This document shows positions 17,569-25,491 of a stretch of 64,000 nucleotides of DNA, in pieces. This DNA comes from Mycolicibacterium moriokaense. GTDB lineage: Bacteria > Actinomycetota > Actinomycetes > Mycobacteriales > Mycobacteriaceae. The stretch lies in NCBI RefSeq assembly GCF_003347205.1, contig NZ_QQBJ01000002.1:1-64000 (forward strand). Reading direction: 5' to 3'. Within the stretch, counting starts at the first letter, position 1, and every line of letters begins with the position of its first letter. The notes beneath the pieces were generated by a model. The model worked only from the letters and a program-made list of their open reading frames with translations. It made no database searches and was not told where the DNA came from. The translations under genes and the position numbers were made by a program.

Positions 17569-19150
17569 GATGAAGTGGGATGCATGGGGTGACCCGGCGC
17601 AGGCGAAACCGCTGTCCGACGGCATTCGGAGACTGCTCGAGCAGGCCCTCGGCGTGGGGAACTCACCGCTTCCCGAACTCGAGATCGACCAGGTCAAGCT
17701 GCGACCGTCGGCGCTATCCCCGGCCGACCGTGACGCTCTCGCCGCCGTCGTCGGCCAGGACCACTGCGGCGTCGACGACCGGGCCAGGCTGTTGCGCGCG
17801 GGCGGCAAATCGACGCTGGATCTGCTGCGCCGACGAGATCCCGGGGTTCAGGACGTGCCCGACGCGGTGCTTGTGCCCGGCGACGAGAACGAAGTGGCGG
17901 AAGTCCTTCGCGTCTGCGCGCAGCGCAGCATCGCCGTCGTCCCGTTCGGCGGCGGCACCAGCGTGGTCGGCGGCCTCGAACCACTGCGGGGCCAATTGAA
18001 GGCGGTGATCTCGCTCGACCTGTGCAGGCTCAACGAACTGCACTCCCTCGACGACGTGTCCGGCGAGGCCGAACTCGGTGCAGGTCTGACCGGACCGGAC
18101 GCCGAACGCCTACTCGGCGAACGGGGTTTCTCGCTGGGGCACTTCCCGCAGAGCTTCCAATTCGCGACGATCGGCGGCTTCGCCGCCACCAGATCATCGG
18201 GCCAGGACTCGGCGGGCTACGGCCGCTTCAACGACATGGTGCGCGGCCTGCGGACGGTGACACCCGCCGGCGTTCTCGACCTCGGGCGTGCGCCGGAGTC
18301 CGCCGCCGGCCCCGACCTGCGCCAGTTGCTCATCGGATCCGAAGGCGTCTTCGGCATCATCACCCGGGTTCGCGTTCGCGTTCACCCGGTGCCCGCCGCC
18401 ACGAGCTACGAAGCGTGGTCGTTCCCCGACTTCACCACCGGCGCCGACGCGCTGCGCGCCGTCACCCAAACCGGAACGGGCCCAACCGTGTTGCGGCTGT
18501 CCGACGAAGCCGAAACCGGCGTTAATCTCGCCACCACCGACAGCATCGGCGAGGACACCATCACCGGCGGTTGCCTGGCGATCACCGTGTTCGAGGGAAC
18601 GCACGACCACGTCGCGAGCAGGCAGGCCGAGACCCGGGCACTTCTGGAGGCCAGGGGCGGCACCTCGCTGGGCGAGGGGCCCGCGCGCGCATGGGAGCAC
18701 GGGCGCTTCAACGCGCCCTACCTGCGCGACTCGCTGCTGTCGGCGGGTGCGCTGTGCGAGACGCTGGAGACGGCCACGAACTGGTCCAACATCGCCACGC
18801 TGAAGTCCGCGGTGACCGAGGCGCTGACGACCTCGCTGGCCGAAACCGGCACACCGGCGCTTGTGCTGTGCCACATTTCGCACGTGTACCCCACCGGCGC
18901 GTCGCTGTACTTCACCGTGGTGGCGGGCCAACGCGGCAATCCGATCGAGCAGTGGCGCAAGGCCAAGTCCGCCGCATCGGAGGCGATGGTGCGCGTCGGC
19001 GCGACGATCACCCACCATCACGCGGTCGGTGCCGATCACCGGCCCTGGATGCGCGACGAGGTCGGCGATCTCGGTGTCCGGGTGCTGGCCGCGGTCAAGG
19101 CGACGCTCGACCCGGCCGGAATCCTCAATCCGGGCAAGCTGATTCCGTGA
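17567..19150 (+). CDS. FAD-binding oxidase of the alkyl-dihydroxyacetonephosphate synthase (AGPS) type
   Basis: A 527-residue flavoprotein of the vanillyl-alcohol-oxidase fold. The FAD domain shows VLVPGDENEVAEVLRVC, PFGGGTSVVGG, FQFATIGGFAATRSSGQDS, and GYGRFNDMV. The C-terminal cap ends with the histidine-rich ATITHHHAVGADHRPWM and DPAGILNPGKL typical of AGPS proteins. AGPS swaps an acyl for an alkyl chain on acyl-DHAP to start ether lipids; mycobacterial homologues (Rv2251, Rv3107c) have no proven reaction. GlpD next door makes DHAP, and a lipid kinase follows after seven bases. ATG 17567 or the adjacent ATG 17570 may be the start. Confidence 0.85.
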   Translation: MMKWDAWGDPAQAKPLSDGIRRLLEQALGVGNSPLPELEIDQVKLRPSALSPADRDALAAVVGQDHCGVDDRARLLRAGGKSTLDLLRRRDPGVQDVPDAVLVPGDENEVAEVLRVCAQRSIAVVPFGGGTSVVGGLEPLRGQLKAVISLDLCRLNELHSLDDVSGEAELGAGLTGPDAERLLGERGFSLGHFPQSFQFATIGGFAATRSSGQDSAGYGRFNDMVRGLRTVTPAGVLDLGRAPESAAGPDLRQLLIGSEGVFGIITRVRVRVHPVPAATSYEAWSFPDFTTGADALRAVTQTGTGPTVLRLSDEAETGVNLATTDSIGEDTITGGCLAITVFEGTHDHVASRQAETRALLEARGGTSLGEGPARAWEHGRFNAPYLRDSLLSAGALCETLETATNWSNIATLKSAVTEALTTSLAETGTPALVLCHISHVYPTGASLYFTVVAGQRGNPIEQWRKAKSAASEAMVRVGATITHHHAVGADHRPWMRDEVGDLGVRVLAAVKATLDPAGILNPGKLIP

Positions 19151-19157
19151 GAAGCAC

Positions 19158-20060
19158 ATGACAATCGGCCGAATCACGATGCTGACCAACCCGGCGTCGG
19201 GGCACGGCAGCGCGCCACATGCGGCCGAACGCGCCGTTTCCCAATTACACCGCCGCGGCGTCGACGTGGTGGCGATCGCGGGCACCGACGCCGAACACGC
19301 GCGCCGCCTCGTCGAGGGCGCACTCGAGCGCGGGATGGACGCGCTGGTGGTCGTCGGCGGCGACGGGATCATCTCGCTCGCGCTGCAGGTGCTTGCGCAG
19401 ACCGACGTACCGCTCGGCATCATCCCGGCGGGCACCGGCAACGATCATGCGCGCGAATTCGGCATTCCGACAAAGGATCCCGAAGCGGCAGCCGATGTCA
19501 TCGTCGACGGTTCCGCGCACACCATCGACCTCGGCCGGATCAGCGGCGCCGATGGGACCGACCACTGGTTCGGCACTGTGATGGCCGCCGGGTTCGACTC
19601 ACTGGTCACCGATCGCACCAACCGGATGAGCTGGCCGCACGGCCGGATGCGCTACAACGTGGCCATGATCGCCGAGTTGTCCAAGCTGCGACTGCTGCCG
19701 TTCCACTTGTCGTTCGACGGCGAGGAACTCGACACCGAACTCACGCTCGCCGCCTTCGGAAACACGAAGAGCTATGGCGGCGGCATGCTGATCTGTCCGG
19801 ATGCCGATCCGACCGACGGCCTACTGGACGCGACGATGGTGGCGTCGGCGTCGCGCACGAAGTTGATTCGCCTGTTCCCCACTGTGTTCAAGGGCACCCA
19901 CGTCAACCTCGACGAGGTGCGCACCGCCCGGGCCCGCACGATCACCGTCGACTCCCCCGGGATAAACGCCTACGCCGATGGCGAATACGTGTGCCCGCTG
20001 CCCGTCGAGGTGTCGGCGGTGCCGGGGGCGCTGAAGATCCTGCGGCCTGCCGGGCCGTAG
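19158..20060 (+). CDS. dagK: Diacylglycerol kinase family protein (Rv2252-like)
   Basis: A 300-residue lipid kinase that phosphorylates diacylglycerol to phosphatidic acid. In M. tuberculosis Rv2252 does this and influences phosphatidylinositol mannoside synthesis. The catalytic-domain motifs are ITMLTNPASGHGSA, the nucleotide-binding ALVVVGGDGIISLALQVL, and IIPAGTGNDHAREFGIP. The C-terminal beta-rich half contains AFGNTKSYGGGMLICPDA, then DGLLDATMV. It begins seven bases after the AGPS-like gene and is probably co-transcribed with it. The order AGPS-like then kinase follows Rv2251-Rv2252. Confidence 0.9.
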   Translation: MTIGRITMLTNPASGHGSAPHAAERAVSQLHRRGVDVVAIAGTDAEHARRLVEGALERGMDALVVVGGDGIISLALQVLAQTDVPLGIIPAGTGNDHAREFGIPTKDPEAAADVIVDGSAHTIDLGRISGADGTDHWFGTVMAAGFDSLVTDRTNRMSWPHGRMRYNVAMIAELSKLRLLPFHLSFDGEELDTELTLAAFGNTKSYGGGMLICPDADPTDGLLDATMVASASRTKLIRLFPTVFKGTHVNLDEVRTARARTITVDSPGINAYADGEYVCPLPVEVSAVPGALKILRPAGP

Positions 20061-20130
20061 CCGACCGTACGGTTTCGTGCGCGACACGTCGGCCATGCGC
20101 ACCAATTCGCGCACTGGCAAGCTGACTCGG

Positions 20131-20433
20131 ATGGAGTGGGAGTTCGACGCCGAGGTGTTCCAGTGGCGCGGCCCCGCGCCGTACTTCTTCGTGGAAGCCC
20201 CTGACGAGGTCGACGCGTTTCTACACGATCACGCCGCGGAACTCACTTACGGATGGGGTTGCATTCCAGCGCGCGTGCGGATCGGCGAGACCGAAGTCGA
20301 GACCTCGCTGATGCCGCGCGATGACGTCTACCTTGTGCCACTGAAGGTGTCCATACGCAGGCCGACGCAAATCGACGACGGCGACGTCGTGCGCCTGCGG
20401 CTGTCGGTAGGGGCGAACCGACGCTCGAACTGA
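20131..20433 (+). CDS. DUF1905 domain protein
   Basis: A 100-residue protein. The opening MEWEFDAEVFQWRGPAPYFFVE, the helix VDAFLHDHAAEL, and GWGCIPARVRIGETEVETSLMPRDD followed by YLVPLKVSIRR are the DUF1905 beta-barrel pattern. Function is unknown. ATG 20131 was chosen because homologues start there; in-frame ATG codons at 20077 and 20095 would add 18 or 12 residues of poor character. Its stop codon TGA (20431-20433) is the first three bases of the 30-bp repeat array, facing the convergent DUF3145 gene. Confidence 0.75.
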   Translation: MEWEFDAEVFQWRGPAPYFFVEAPDEVDAFLHDHAAELTYGWGCIPARVRIGETEVETSLMPRDDVYLVPLKVSIRRPTQIDDGDVVRLRLSVGANRRSN

Positions 20434-20574
20434 ATGTCGTCGGCTACCCGACTCCGAAACTGAATGTCGTCGGCTACCCGACTCCGAAACTGAATGTCGT
20501 CGGCTACCCGACTCCGCGGTTTAATGTCGTCGGCTACCCGACTCCGCGGTTTAATGTCGTCGGCTACCCGACTC
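20431..20574. repeat. Tandem array of five 30-bp units between convergent genes
   Basis: Five units start at 20431, 20461, 20491, 20521 and 20551 with exact 30-base spacing. Each holds the constant core AATGTCGTCGGCTACCCGAC plus TC; the remaining bases are either CGAAACTG or CGCGGTTT. The core folds as a small hairpin (GTCGG/CCGAC around CTAC). The first unit supplies the TGA stop of the plus-strand DUF1905 gene. The last unit supplies the TAA stop and the last seven codons of the minus-strand DUF3145 gene. No unique spacers are present, so this is not CRISPR. Confidence 0.9.
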
Positions 20575-21063
20575 GGCCACTTCCCCGCTGTCCCCACCAC
20601 TGCGATACGGCTCGAGCGCGTCGTCCCATGCGGTGCCGAGCACCGAGTCGAGTTCAGCAGCGAGCATGTCCGCGCCCGCCGACATCAGCGACCGCAGCCG
20701 CATCTCCCCAACCATCACGTCGCCATTGGCGCTCATCGCGCCGCTCCACAGCCCGAGTTGCGGGGTGTGGCAGAACCGCTGCCCGTCCACCCCGGCGCTG
20801 GGATCCTCGGTCACCTCGAAGCGCAGCACCGACCACGACCGCAGCGCGTTGGCGAGTTGGCCGCCCGCGCCGACCGGGCCGACCCAGTTGGTGACCGCGC
20901 GCAGATGCCCCGGCATCGCCGGCTGCGGTGTCCAGGTCAGATTCGCCCTGGATCTCAGGGTCGACGACAAAGCCCACTCGACGTGCGGGCACACGGCCGC
21001 TGGTGAGGCGTGGATATAGACCACGCCCGTCGTCGAGTCGGCGAACTGGTTCGACGCACGCAT
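20551..21063 (-). CDS. DUF3145 family protein (Rv2256c-like)
   Basis: A 170-residue actinobacterial protein. Conserved parts are FADSTTGVVYIHASPAAVCP then HVEWALSSTL, NLTWTPQPAMPGHLRAVTNW, and RSWSVLRFEVTEDPS. Function unknown. The start ATG 21063 has AAGGAG six bases upstream; an upstream reading to 21120 lacks a site. The last codons (ESGSRRH and stop TAA) are encoded by the final unit of the 30-bp repeat array, so the C-terminus appears to have been altered or donated by the repeat. Confidence 0.85.
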   Translation of the reverse strand: MRASNQFADSTTGVVYIHASPAAVCPHVEWALSSTLRSRANLTWTPQPAMPGHLRAVTNWVGPVGAGGQLANALRSWSVLRFEVTEDPSAGVDGQRFCHTPQLGLWSGAMSANGDVMVGEMRLRSLMSAGADMLAAELDSVLGTAWDDALEPYRSGGDSGEVAESGSRRH

Positions 21064-21173
21064 CTGCTGCTCCTTCGGCTCCACGAGGGACGTCTTCCCC
21101 AACGACCTGGTGGATGCCATGAACTGCAGTTGTGTCGAACGTGTCTATTGTGCCTTGTGAGGCCCCTGTTGCG

Positions 21174-22010
21174 CTAGTCCCCCAGTTTTTTGCTGCCGAA
21201 TTCGGCCATGACGGCGTCGGACAGGGCCGGCCATGGCGCGTACGCCCAATCGCCGAAATCGCGGTCGGTGAGCGCGACGAGCGCCAGATCGCGGTCGGGG
21301 TCTACCCAGAGAAAGGTTCCTGACTGGCCGAAATGCCCGTAAGTGCGGCCCGAGTTCGCCGACCCGGTCCAGTGCGGTGACTTCGCGTCGCGGATCTCGA
21401 AGCCCAGTCCCCAGTCGTTCGGCCGCTGCACTCCGAAGCCGGGCAACACGCCGTCGAGCCCCGGAAACTGCACGGCGGTGGCCTCGGCGTGCATCTGCTC
21501 CGACACCAGGGCTGGCCTGAGCAGGTCGGCGGCGAAGACGGCCAGATCAGCGACGGTCGAGGTGGCCCCGTAACCGGCCGCCGCCGCACCGCCGTCCAGT
21601 TCGCTGGACGTCATGCCCAGCGGATCACACACCGCCTCGGCGAGATAGCGCCCGAATTCGATGCCCGCTTCTCTTTCCACCGCCTCGGCGGCCACCCCGA
21701 ATCCGAAATTGGAGTAGACCCGGCGTTTCCCCGGCGGCGACGTCACCCGGTCGGTGTGCATCGAGTAGCCGGAGGTATGGGCGAGCAGGTGGCGCACCGT
21801 CGAATCGGGCGGCCCGGCCGGGTCGTCGAGGTCGAGCACGCCTTCCTCGATCGCGATCTGAACGGCGCGGGCGACCAACGGTTTCGTCACCGACGCCAGC
21901 GCGAAGCGGTGCGCGGTGTCGCCGTGCTCGGCCAGCACACCCGAGGGGCCGACCACCGCCGCGGCGGCCGTCGGCACCGGCCAGCCTGCGAGCGCGTCGA
22001 GTGCGGACAT
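21174..22010 (-). CDS. Beta-lactamase / penicillin-binding-like serine hydrolase
   Basis: A 278-residue class C beta-lactamase-fold protein. The nucleophile motif is SVTK with Ser40 and Lys43. The Y-x-N motif is YSN (VYSNFGFG), and the third box is HFGQSG, with His in the usual KTG position, as in esterase-type family members. No signal peptide is visible, so it is probably cytosolic and an esterase or peptidase rather than a drug-resistance enzyme. ATG 22010 was taken; TTG 22031 is an alternative. Position is comparable to Rv2257c of M. tuberculosis. Confidence 0.85.
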   Translation of the reverse strand: MSALDALAGWPVPTAAAAVVGPSGVLAEHGDTAHRFALASVTKPLVARAVQIAIEEGVLDLDDPAGPPDSTVRHLLAHTSGYSMHTDRVTSPPGKRRVYSNFGFGVAAEAVEREAGIEFGRYLAEAVCDPLGMTSSELDGGAAAAGYGATSTVADLAVFAADLLRPALVSEQMHAEATAVQFPGLDGVLPGFGVQRPNDWGLGFEIRDAKSPHWTGSANSGRTYGHFGQSGTFLWVDPDRDLALVALTDRDFGDWAYAPWPALSDAVMAEFGSKKLGD

Positions 22011-22082
22011 CGACAGGAGCCTAGTGCGCAACCGAGGTGGCCCGACGAACGGCCGATGAGGTCGTCCGCCGGGCGCGATCAG

Positions 22083-22310
22083 TCAGCTGACGGGTTGGCC
22101 GGCGGCCAGCGCCTTGACGTCGGCCGTATTCAGACCGAAGCCACCGACACCCCAGCTACCGCTGGCGACCTCTTCGACCACCACCCAGGTGACCGGACGC
22201 ATGTTCTCCCCTTCGATATCGACCATGGCATCGGTGACCTTGCGGATGATGTCCTGCTTCTGGGCCGCCGAGAACACTCCCTCGATGACCTTTACGTTGA
22301 CGAATGGCAT
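22083..22310 (-). CDS. 4-oxalocrotonate tautomerase-like protein
   Basis: A 75-residue tautomerase-superfamily protein. After removal of Met1 the chain begins with Pro (MPFVNVKVIEGVFSAAQKQD), the catalytic base of this family. The helix IIRKVTDAMVDIEGENMRP and strand VTWVVVEEV follow. It isomerises enol and keto acids, often in aromatic degradation; the substrate here is unknown. ATG 22310 has GGGAGAAG upstream. It is divergent from an HxlR regulator, and a perfect palindrome lies in the gap, so the regulator probably controls it. Confidence 0.85.
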   Translation of the reverse strand: MPFVNVKVIEGVFSAAQKQDIIRKVTDAMVDIEGENMRPVTWVVVEEVASGSWGVGGFGLNTADVKALAAGQPVS

Positions 22311-22407
22311 CGTCTTCTCCCATTTCTTCCATCGGCCGGCGGAATGCCGGTCAGAGGTCAACTGAATGTCGAAAAGCCGTCGAACCACGGCACTTTCGGC
22401 GCCGACC

Positions 22408-22423
22408 GATAGCAATTGCTATC
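22408..22423. promoter_or_regulatory. Perfect 16-bp palindrome, candidate HxlR operator
   Basis: GATAGCAATTGCTATC is fully self-complementary and lies in the gap between the divergent tautomerase (start 22310) and HxlR gene (start 22480). A partial further half-site (CTATAGC) follows at 22428-22434. The A/T-rich core stands out from the local GC-rich sequence. Confidence 0.65.
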
Positions 22424-22479
22424 TTTTCTATAGCGCATCACGGTTGCCACCATAGCGAGCGTGCTACAGAATGTAAAGC

Positions 22480-22815
22480 ATGGATTCACCGAGCGTTGGG
22501 CGACAGGCCCGTGGCTCCTCCACCGGGCGTCCGATCATGGTCGTGCTCGACGTTCTCGGGCGACGAGGAGCGCTTCGCATCCTGTGGGAACTCCGTGGTG
22601 GAAGCCCGCTGACGTTTCGCGCACTGCAAGACGCGTGCGACAGCAATCCCGGTTCGCTGAACACCCGATTGAAGGAGCTACGTGAACTGGGCATCGTCGT
22701 TCACGATGACGGCGGCTACCGGCTCAGCGACAGCGGCCACGACCTGCTGGAAACCTTGAAAGGCCTGCAGGCCTGGTCGGATCGGTGGCTCCCCCGGCGC
22801 AGCACGCGCGTCTAG
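22480..22815 (+). CDS. HxlR-family winged-helix transcriptional regulator
   Basis: A 111-residue DNA-binding protein. The HxlR pattern is visible in order: VVLDVLGRRGALRILWELRGG, LTFRALQDACDSNPGSLN, TRLKELRELGIVVHDDGGYR and LSDSGHDLLETL. It lacks the N-terminal cysteine seen in redox-sensing members, so it may respond to a small ligand instead. It is divergent from the tautomerase with a perfect palindrome between them. The stop is one base from the stop side of the convergent methyltransferase gene. Confidence 0.88.
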   Translation: MDSPSVGRQARGSSTGRPIMVVLDVLGRRGALRILWELRGGSPLTFRALQDACDSNPGSLNTRLKELRELGIVVHDDGGYRLSDSGHDLLETLKGLQAWSDRWLPRRSTRV

Positions 22816-22816
22816 G

Positions 22817-23869
22817 TCATGCCTTCCGCGCGACGTAGTAATTGTTGATCGGGTCGTCATCGCGCTCGATGACCGTCACGTCGCCGAAGCCTGCGTCGGC
22901 GAGCATCGACTCCGCGAGTTGGCGCCCCCACACGGTGCCCAGGCCCGCGCCGCCGAGCGCCAGCGAGACGCTCATGCAGTGCATCGTCGAAACCGCGTAC
23001 TTGTAGGTCGCCAGTGGAGCGCCCCTGTTGTCCTCGACATTGCTCGACGCCTTGATGTCGACCATCAGCAGCACGCCGCCGGGTCGAAGCGCGCGGTGAA
23101 TATTCGACAGCACGCGCGCGGGCTGAGCCTGGTCGTGGATCGCGTCGAACGCGGTGATCAGGTCGTAGGCCTCGGCTGCGTCGAGTGCCGCGACGTCGCG
23201 GGCGAGAAACGCGGCGTTCTCCAGACCCAGGTGCTGTGCCTCCCGCGCGCCGACGGCCAGACCCTCGTCGGAGAAGTCGATGCCGGTGAAGGTGCTCGCC
23301 GGGAACGCCTGGGCCATCACGTTGACGGCATGTCCACTTCCGCAACCGATATCGGCCACATCGATCCCCGCGCGCAGCCGCTCCGGGAGGCCGTCGACGA
23401 GCGGCAGAACGGTGTCGACGAGCTCGGCGTCGAATCGCTGTGCGCTCTGCTCTGCCATCAGCCCGTGGAAGCGCGGATAGTCGCTGTAGGGCAGGCCGCC
23501 GCCGCGGTGAAAGCAGCCGATGATCTTCTGCTCCACTTCGCCCAGCAGCGCAATGAACTGCGCGGTGCACGCCAGATTGTCCGGTCCTGCGCTGCGCGTC
23601 AGCACCGCGGCGCGCTCAGCAGGCAGCGCGTAGGTCGTCGCGGCCGGGTCGTAGTCGACGATCTCGGCGGCCACCATCCCGCCCAGCCACTCGCGCACGT
23701 AGCGCTCGTTGAGTTCCGCGGCGTCGGCGATCTGCGCGCTGGTCGCGGGCGGCATCTCGGCCATCGTGTCGAACAGCCGCGTCTGGTGCCCGATGGACAA
23801 CATGATGGCGAGGCTGGCACTGTCCACCGCGCCGACGATCCGTTGGGCGAACTCCTTGGTTGTCGTCAT
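22817..23869 (-). CDS. Class I SAM-dependent methyltransferase with N-terminal winged helix (Rv2258c-like)
   Basis: A 350-residue protein. The N-terminal helical/winged-helix part contains [40 protein letters not shown] and resembles plant-type O-methyltransferase dimerisation domains. The SAM core is [20 protein letters not shown], then [24 protein letters not shown] and [16 protein letters not shown]. tuberculosis Rv2258c has this same two-domain build. Substrate unknown. Only one base separates its stop from that of the convergent HxlR gene. Confidence 0.88.
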   Translation of the reverse strand: MTTTKEFAQRIVGAVDSASLAIMLSIGHQTRLFDTMAEMPPATSAQIADAAELNERYVREWLGGMVAAEIVDYDPAATTYALPAERAAVLTRSAGPDNLACTAQFIALLGEVEQKIIGCFHRGGGLPYSDYPRFHGLMAEQSAQRFDAELVDTVLPLVDGLPERLRAGIDVADIGCGSGHAVNVMAQAFPASTFTGIDFSDEGLAVGAREAQHLGLENAAFLARDVAALDAAEAYDLITAFDAIHDQAQPARVLSNIHRALRPGGVLLMVDIKASSNVEDNRGAPLATYKYAVSTMHCMSVSLALGGAGLGTVWGRQLAESMLADAGFGDVTVIERDDDPINNYYVARKA

Positions 23870-23910
23870 AGTCGATCACGGTAGGCCGCCGCGGGCGCTA
23901 TCGATATCGG

Positions 23911-24630
23911 TTAACCGCGGTCGGATTCGAGCACCACCCCGGTGCTCACCACCCAGCGCCGCATGGATTCCGTCCAGGCGCGGCGGTGGTGCGCGTCCGC
24001 CCCGCTGCCGGGATGCAACACCACCCGGTAGACATCGCGTGCCCACTCGAGCTGCACCCGTTCATCGAGCACGGGATCCAGCGCGTCGTCGAGAAGGCGA
24101 TAGCCCTCGTCGACGCGCGAGGCCATCAAGGCGGCGATGCCGTCGACCACCCGGCCGAGCACCGCAAGTGTGGCGTCGCCGGTCGCGGAGGCAACGTCCC
24201 GCAAAACGGCTGAGACACGCACCACGGTTGCGGCGTCACCGCCGTCCACGGCAACCGCGGCCTCGAGGTACGCCAGATAACCGTGGGTCCTGCTCGCCGA
24301 TGCGTCGGCGAGCAATCCCCGCGCGCGGTCGGCCCACATCCGCGACACGGCGTGGTGTTCGCGCGCGTGCCACTGCAAGGCCAGCACCGCCGCCTGCATC
24401 GCCGCGGCCGCGGGATCCGTGCGCACCAACCGGTCGTAGGTGCGCTCGGCCAGCCGAACCGCTTCATTCGCATGCCCGAGGCGCCACGCCGCGGCGCTGT
24501 AGGCGTCGAGGTCGTCGGTCGGCATCGGCCCCAGCCCGTCGGCGCGTACGAATGCCGCGTAGCTCGCGCGCCAGTCATTGCGCCGGTGAGCGATCCGCGC
24601 CTCGGCGAGGTAGTCGATCAGTGTGTCCAT
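23911..24630 (-). CDS. TPR-like helical repeat protein, unknown function
   Basis: A 239-residue protein built almost entirely of amphipathic helices: AEARIAHRRNDWRASYAAFV, YSAAAWRLGHANEAVRLAER and LGRVVDGIAALMASRVDEGY. This spacing resembles the tetratricopeptide repeats found in the C-terminal part of some large LuxR-type regulators, but no HTH is present. It may be a stand-alone scaffold or a remnant of such a regulator. ATG 24630 has GGAGGGG just upstream. It ends 41 bases before the methyltransferase start and follows the dioxygenase by ten bases, so it is likely in one operon with them. Confidence 0.65.
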   Translation of the reverse strand: MDTLIDYLAEARIAHRRNDWRASYAAFVRADGLGPMPTDDLDAYSAAAWRLGHANEAVRLAERTYDRLVRTDPAAAAMQAAVLALQWHAREHHAVSRMWADRARGLLADASASRTHGYLAYLEAAVAVDGGDAATVVRVSAVLRDVASATGDATLAVLGRVVDGIAALMASRVDEGYRLLDDALDPVLDERVQLEWARDVYRVVLHPGSGADAHHRRAWTESMRRWVVSTGVVLESDRG

Positions 24631-24640
24631 CGCCCCTCCA

Positions 24641-25414
24641 TCACACCAGTTGTATCGACCGCTTCGCCAGACCCATCCAGTAGCCGTCGATGACCTGCTC
24701 GGGCACCTGCCCCGGGTCGCCGGAGGCGCCGAGTGCCACGAACAGCGGCGCGAAGTGCTCGATGGTGGGATGGGCGTACGGCATGCCCGGCGCCTTGCGC
24801 CGAAAGTCGATGAGGCCGTCGACATCTCCGGCCGAGAACCGCTCGGCGGTCCATGCGTCGAACTCCACCGACCACCCCGGCGGGACGGCGTCGGGGGCTG
24901 TGTCGTCGAGGAACGGCAGGCCGTGGGTGGTGAACCCGGACCCGATCACCAGGACTCCGTCGTCGCGCAGCGGGCGGAGCCGTTCACCGAGGTGCAACAG
25001 CCGACGCGGATCCAGGGTCGGCAGTGAAATCTGCAGCACCGGGATGTTCGCCTCGGGATACATGACAGTCAGCGGCACATACGCGCCGTGGTCGAGGCGG
25101 CGATCCTGATCGTGGGCGACGGGTTCACCGTCGGGCATCGACGCCGCCACCGCCGCGGCGAGTGAAGTCGCACCCGGTGCGTCGTAGGTGACGTCGTAAT
25201 AGTGCTCCGGGAAGCCCCAGAAGTCGTAGGTCAGCGGGGTCAGGGAAGCGGTCGAGCCGATGGTGAGCGGCGCGGCCTCCCAGTGTGCGGAGACGACGAG
25301 AATCGCGTCGGGTGCCGGAAGTTCGGCAGCCCATGCGGCCAGCTGCGACACCCACAGTTCGTCGTCGACGAGCGGCGGGGCGCCGTGGCTCAGGTACAGC
25401 ACCGGGGGCGTCAT
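24641..25414 (-). CDS. Extradiol ring-cleavage dioxygenase, LigB/YgiD type
   Basis: A 257-residue class III extradiol dioxygenase similar to DOPA dioxygenase of plants and YgiD of E. coli. The metal-binding histidines are visible as YLSHGAPP (His10) and VSAHWEA (His44). A later LDHGAYVPLTVMYP supplies another conserved histidine, followed by LVIGSGFTTHGLPF. It opens catechol-type rings with O2; the natural substrate is unknown. It is divergent from mscR with a 77-base gap and leads a minus-strand run with the TPR-like and methyltransferase genes. Confidence 0.88.
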   Translation of the reverse strand: MTPPVLYLSHGAPPLVDDELWVSQLAAWAAELPAPDAILVVSAHWEAAPLTIGSTASLTPLTYDFWGFPEHYYDVTYDAPGATSLAAAVAASMPDGEPVAHDQDRRLDHGAYVPLTVMYPEANIPVLQISLPTLDPRRLLHLGERLRPLRDDGVLVIGSGFTTHGLPFLDDTAPDAVPPGWSVEFDAWTAERFSAGDVDGLIDFRRKAPGMPYAHPTIEHFAPLFVALGASGDPGQVPEQVIDGYWMGLAKRSIQLV

Positions 25415-25491
25415 ACCTCAAGCGTGGCACTGTCTGCCCGTGAACGCGTACCACTGTCGGTTCGCCGATGAGCTCCACTATGGTCTGACTC

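Noticed and set aside
20431-20574. CRISPR array
   Set aside because: The units are contiguous with only two seven- to eight-base end-variants and no unique spacers, and no cas genes are in the window.
20328-20600. Minus-strand frame through the 30-bp array giving a repeating SRVADDI peptide
   Set aside because: It overlaps both convergent genes and exists only because 30 is divisible by three; no ribosome site is present.
21174-22010. Acquired antibiotic-resistance beta-lactamase
   Set aside because: No signal peptide, HFG in place of KTG, and a conserved chromosomal setting point to a housekeeping esterase-type hydrolase.
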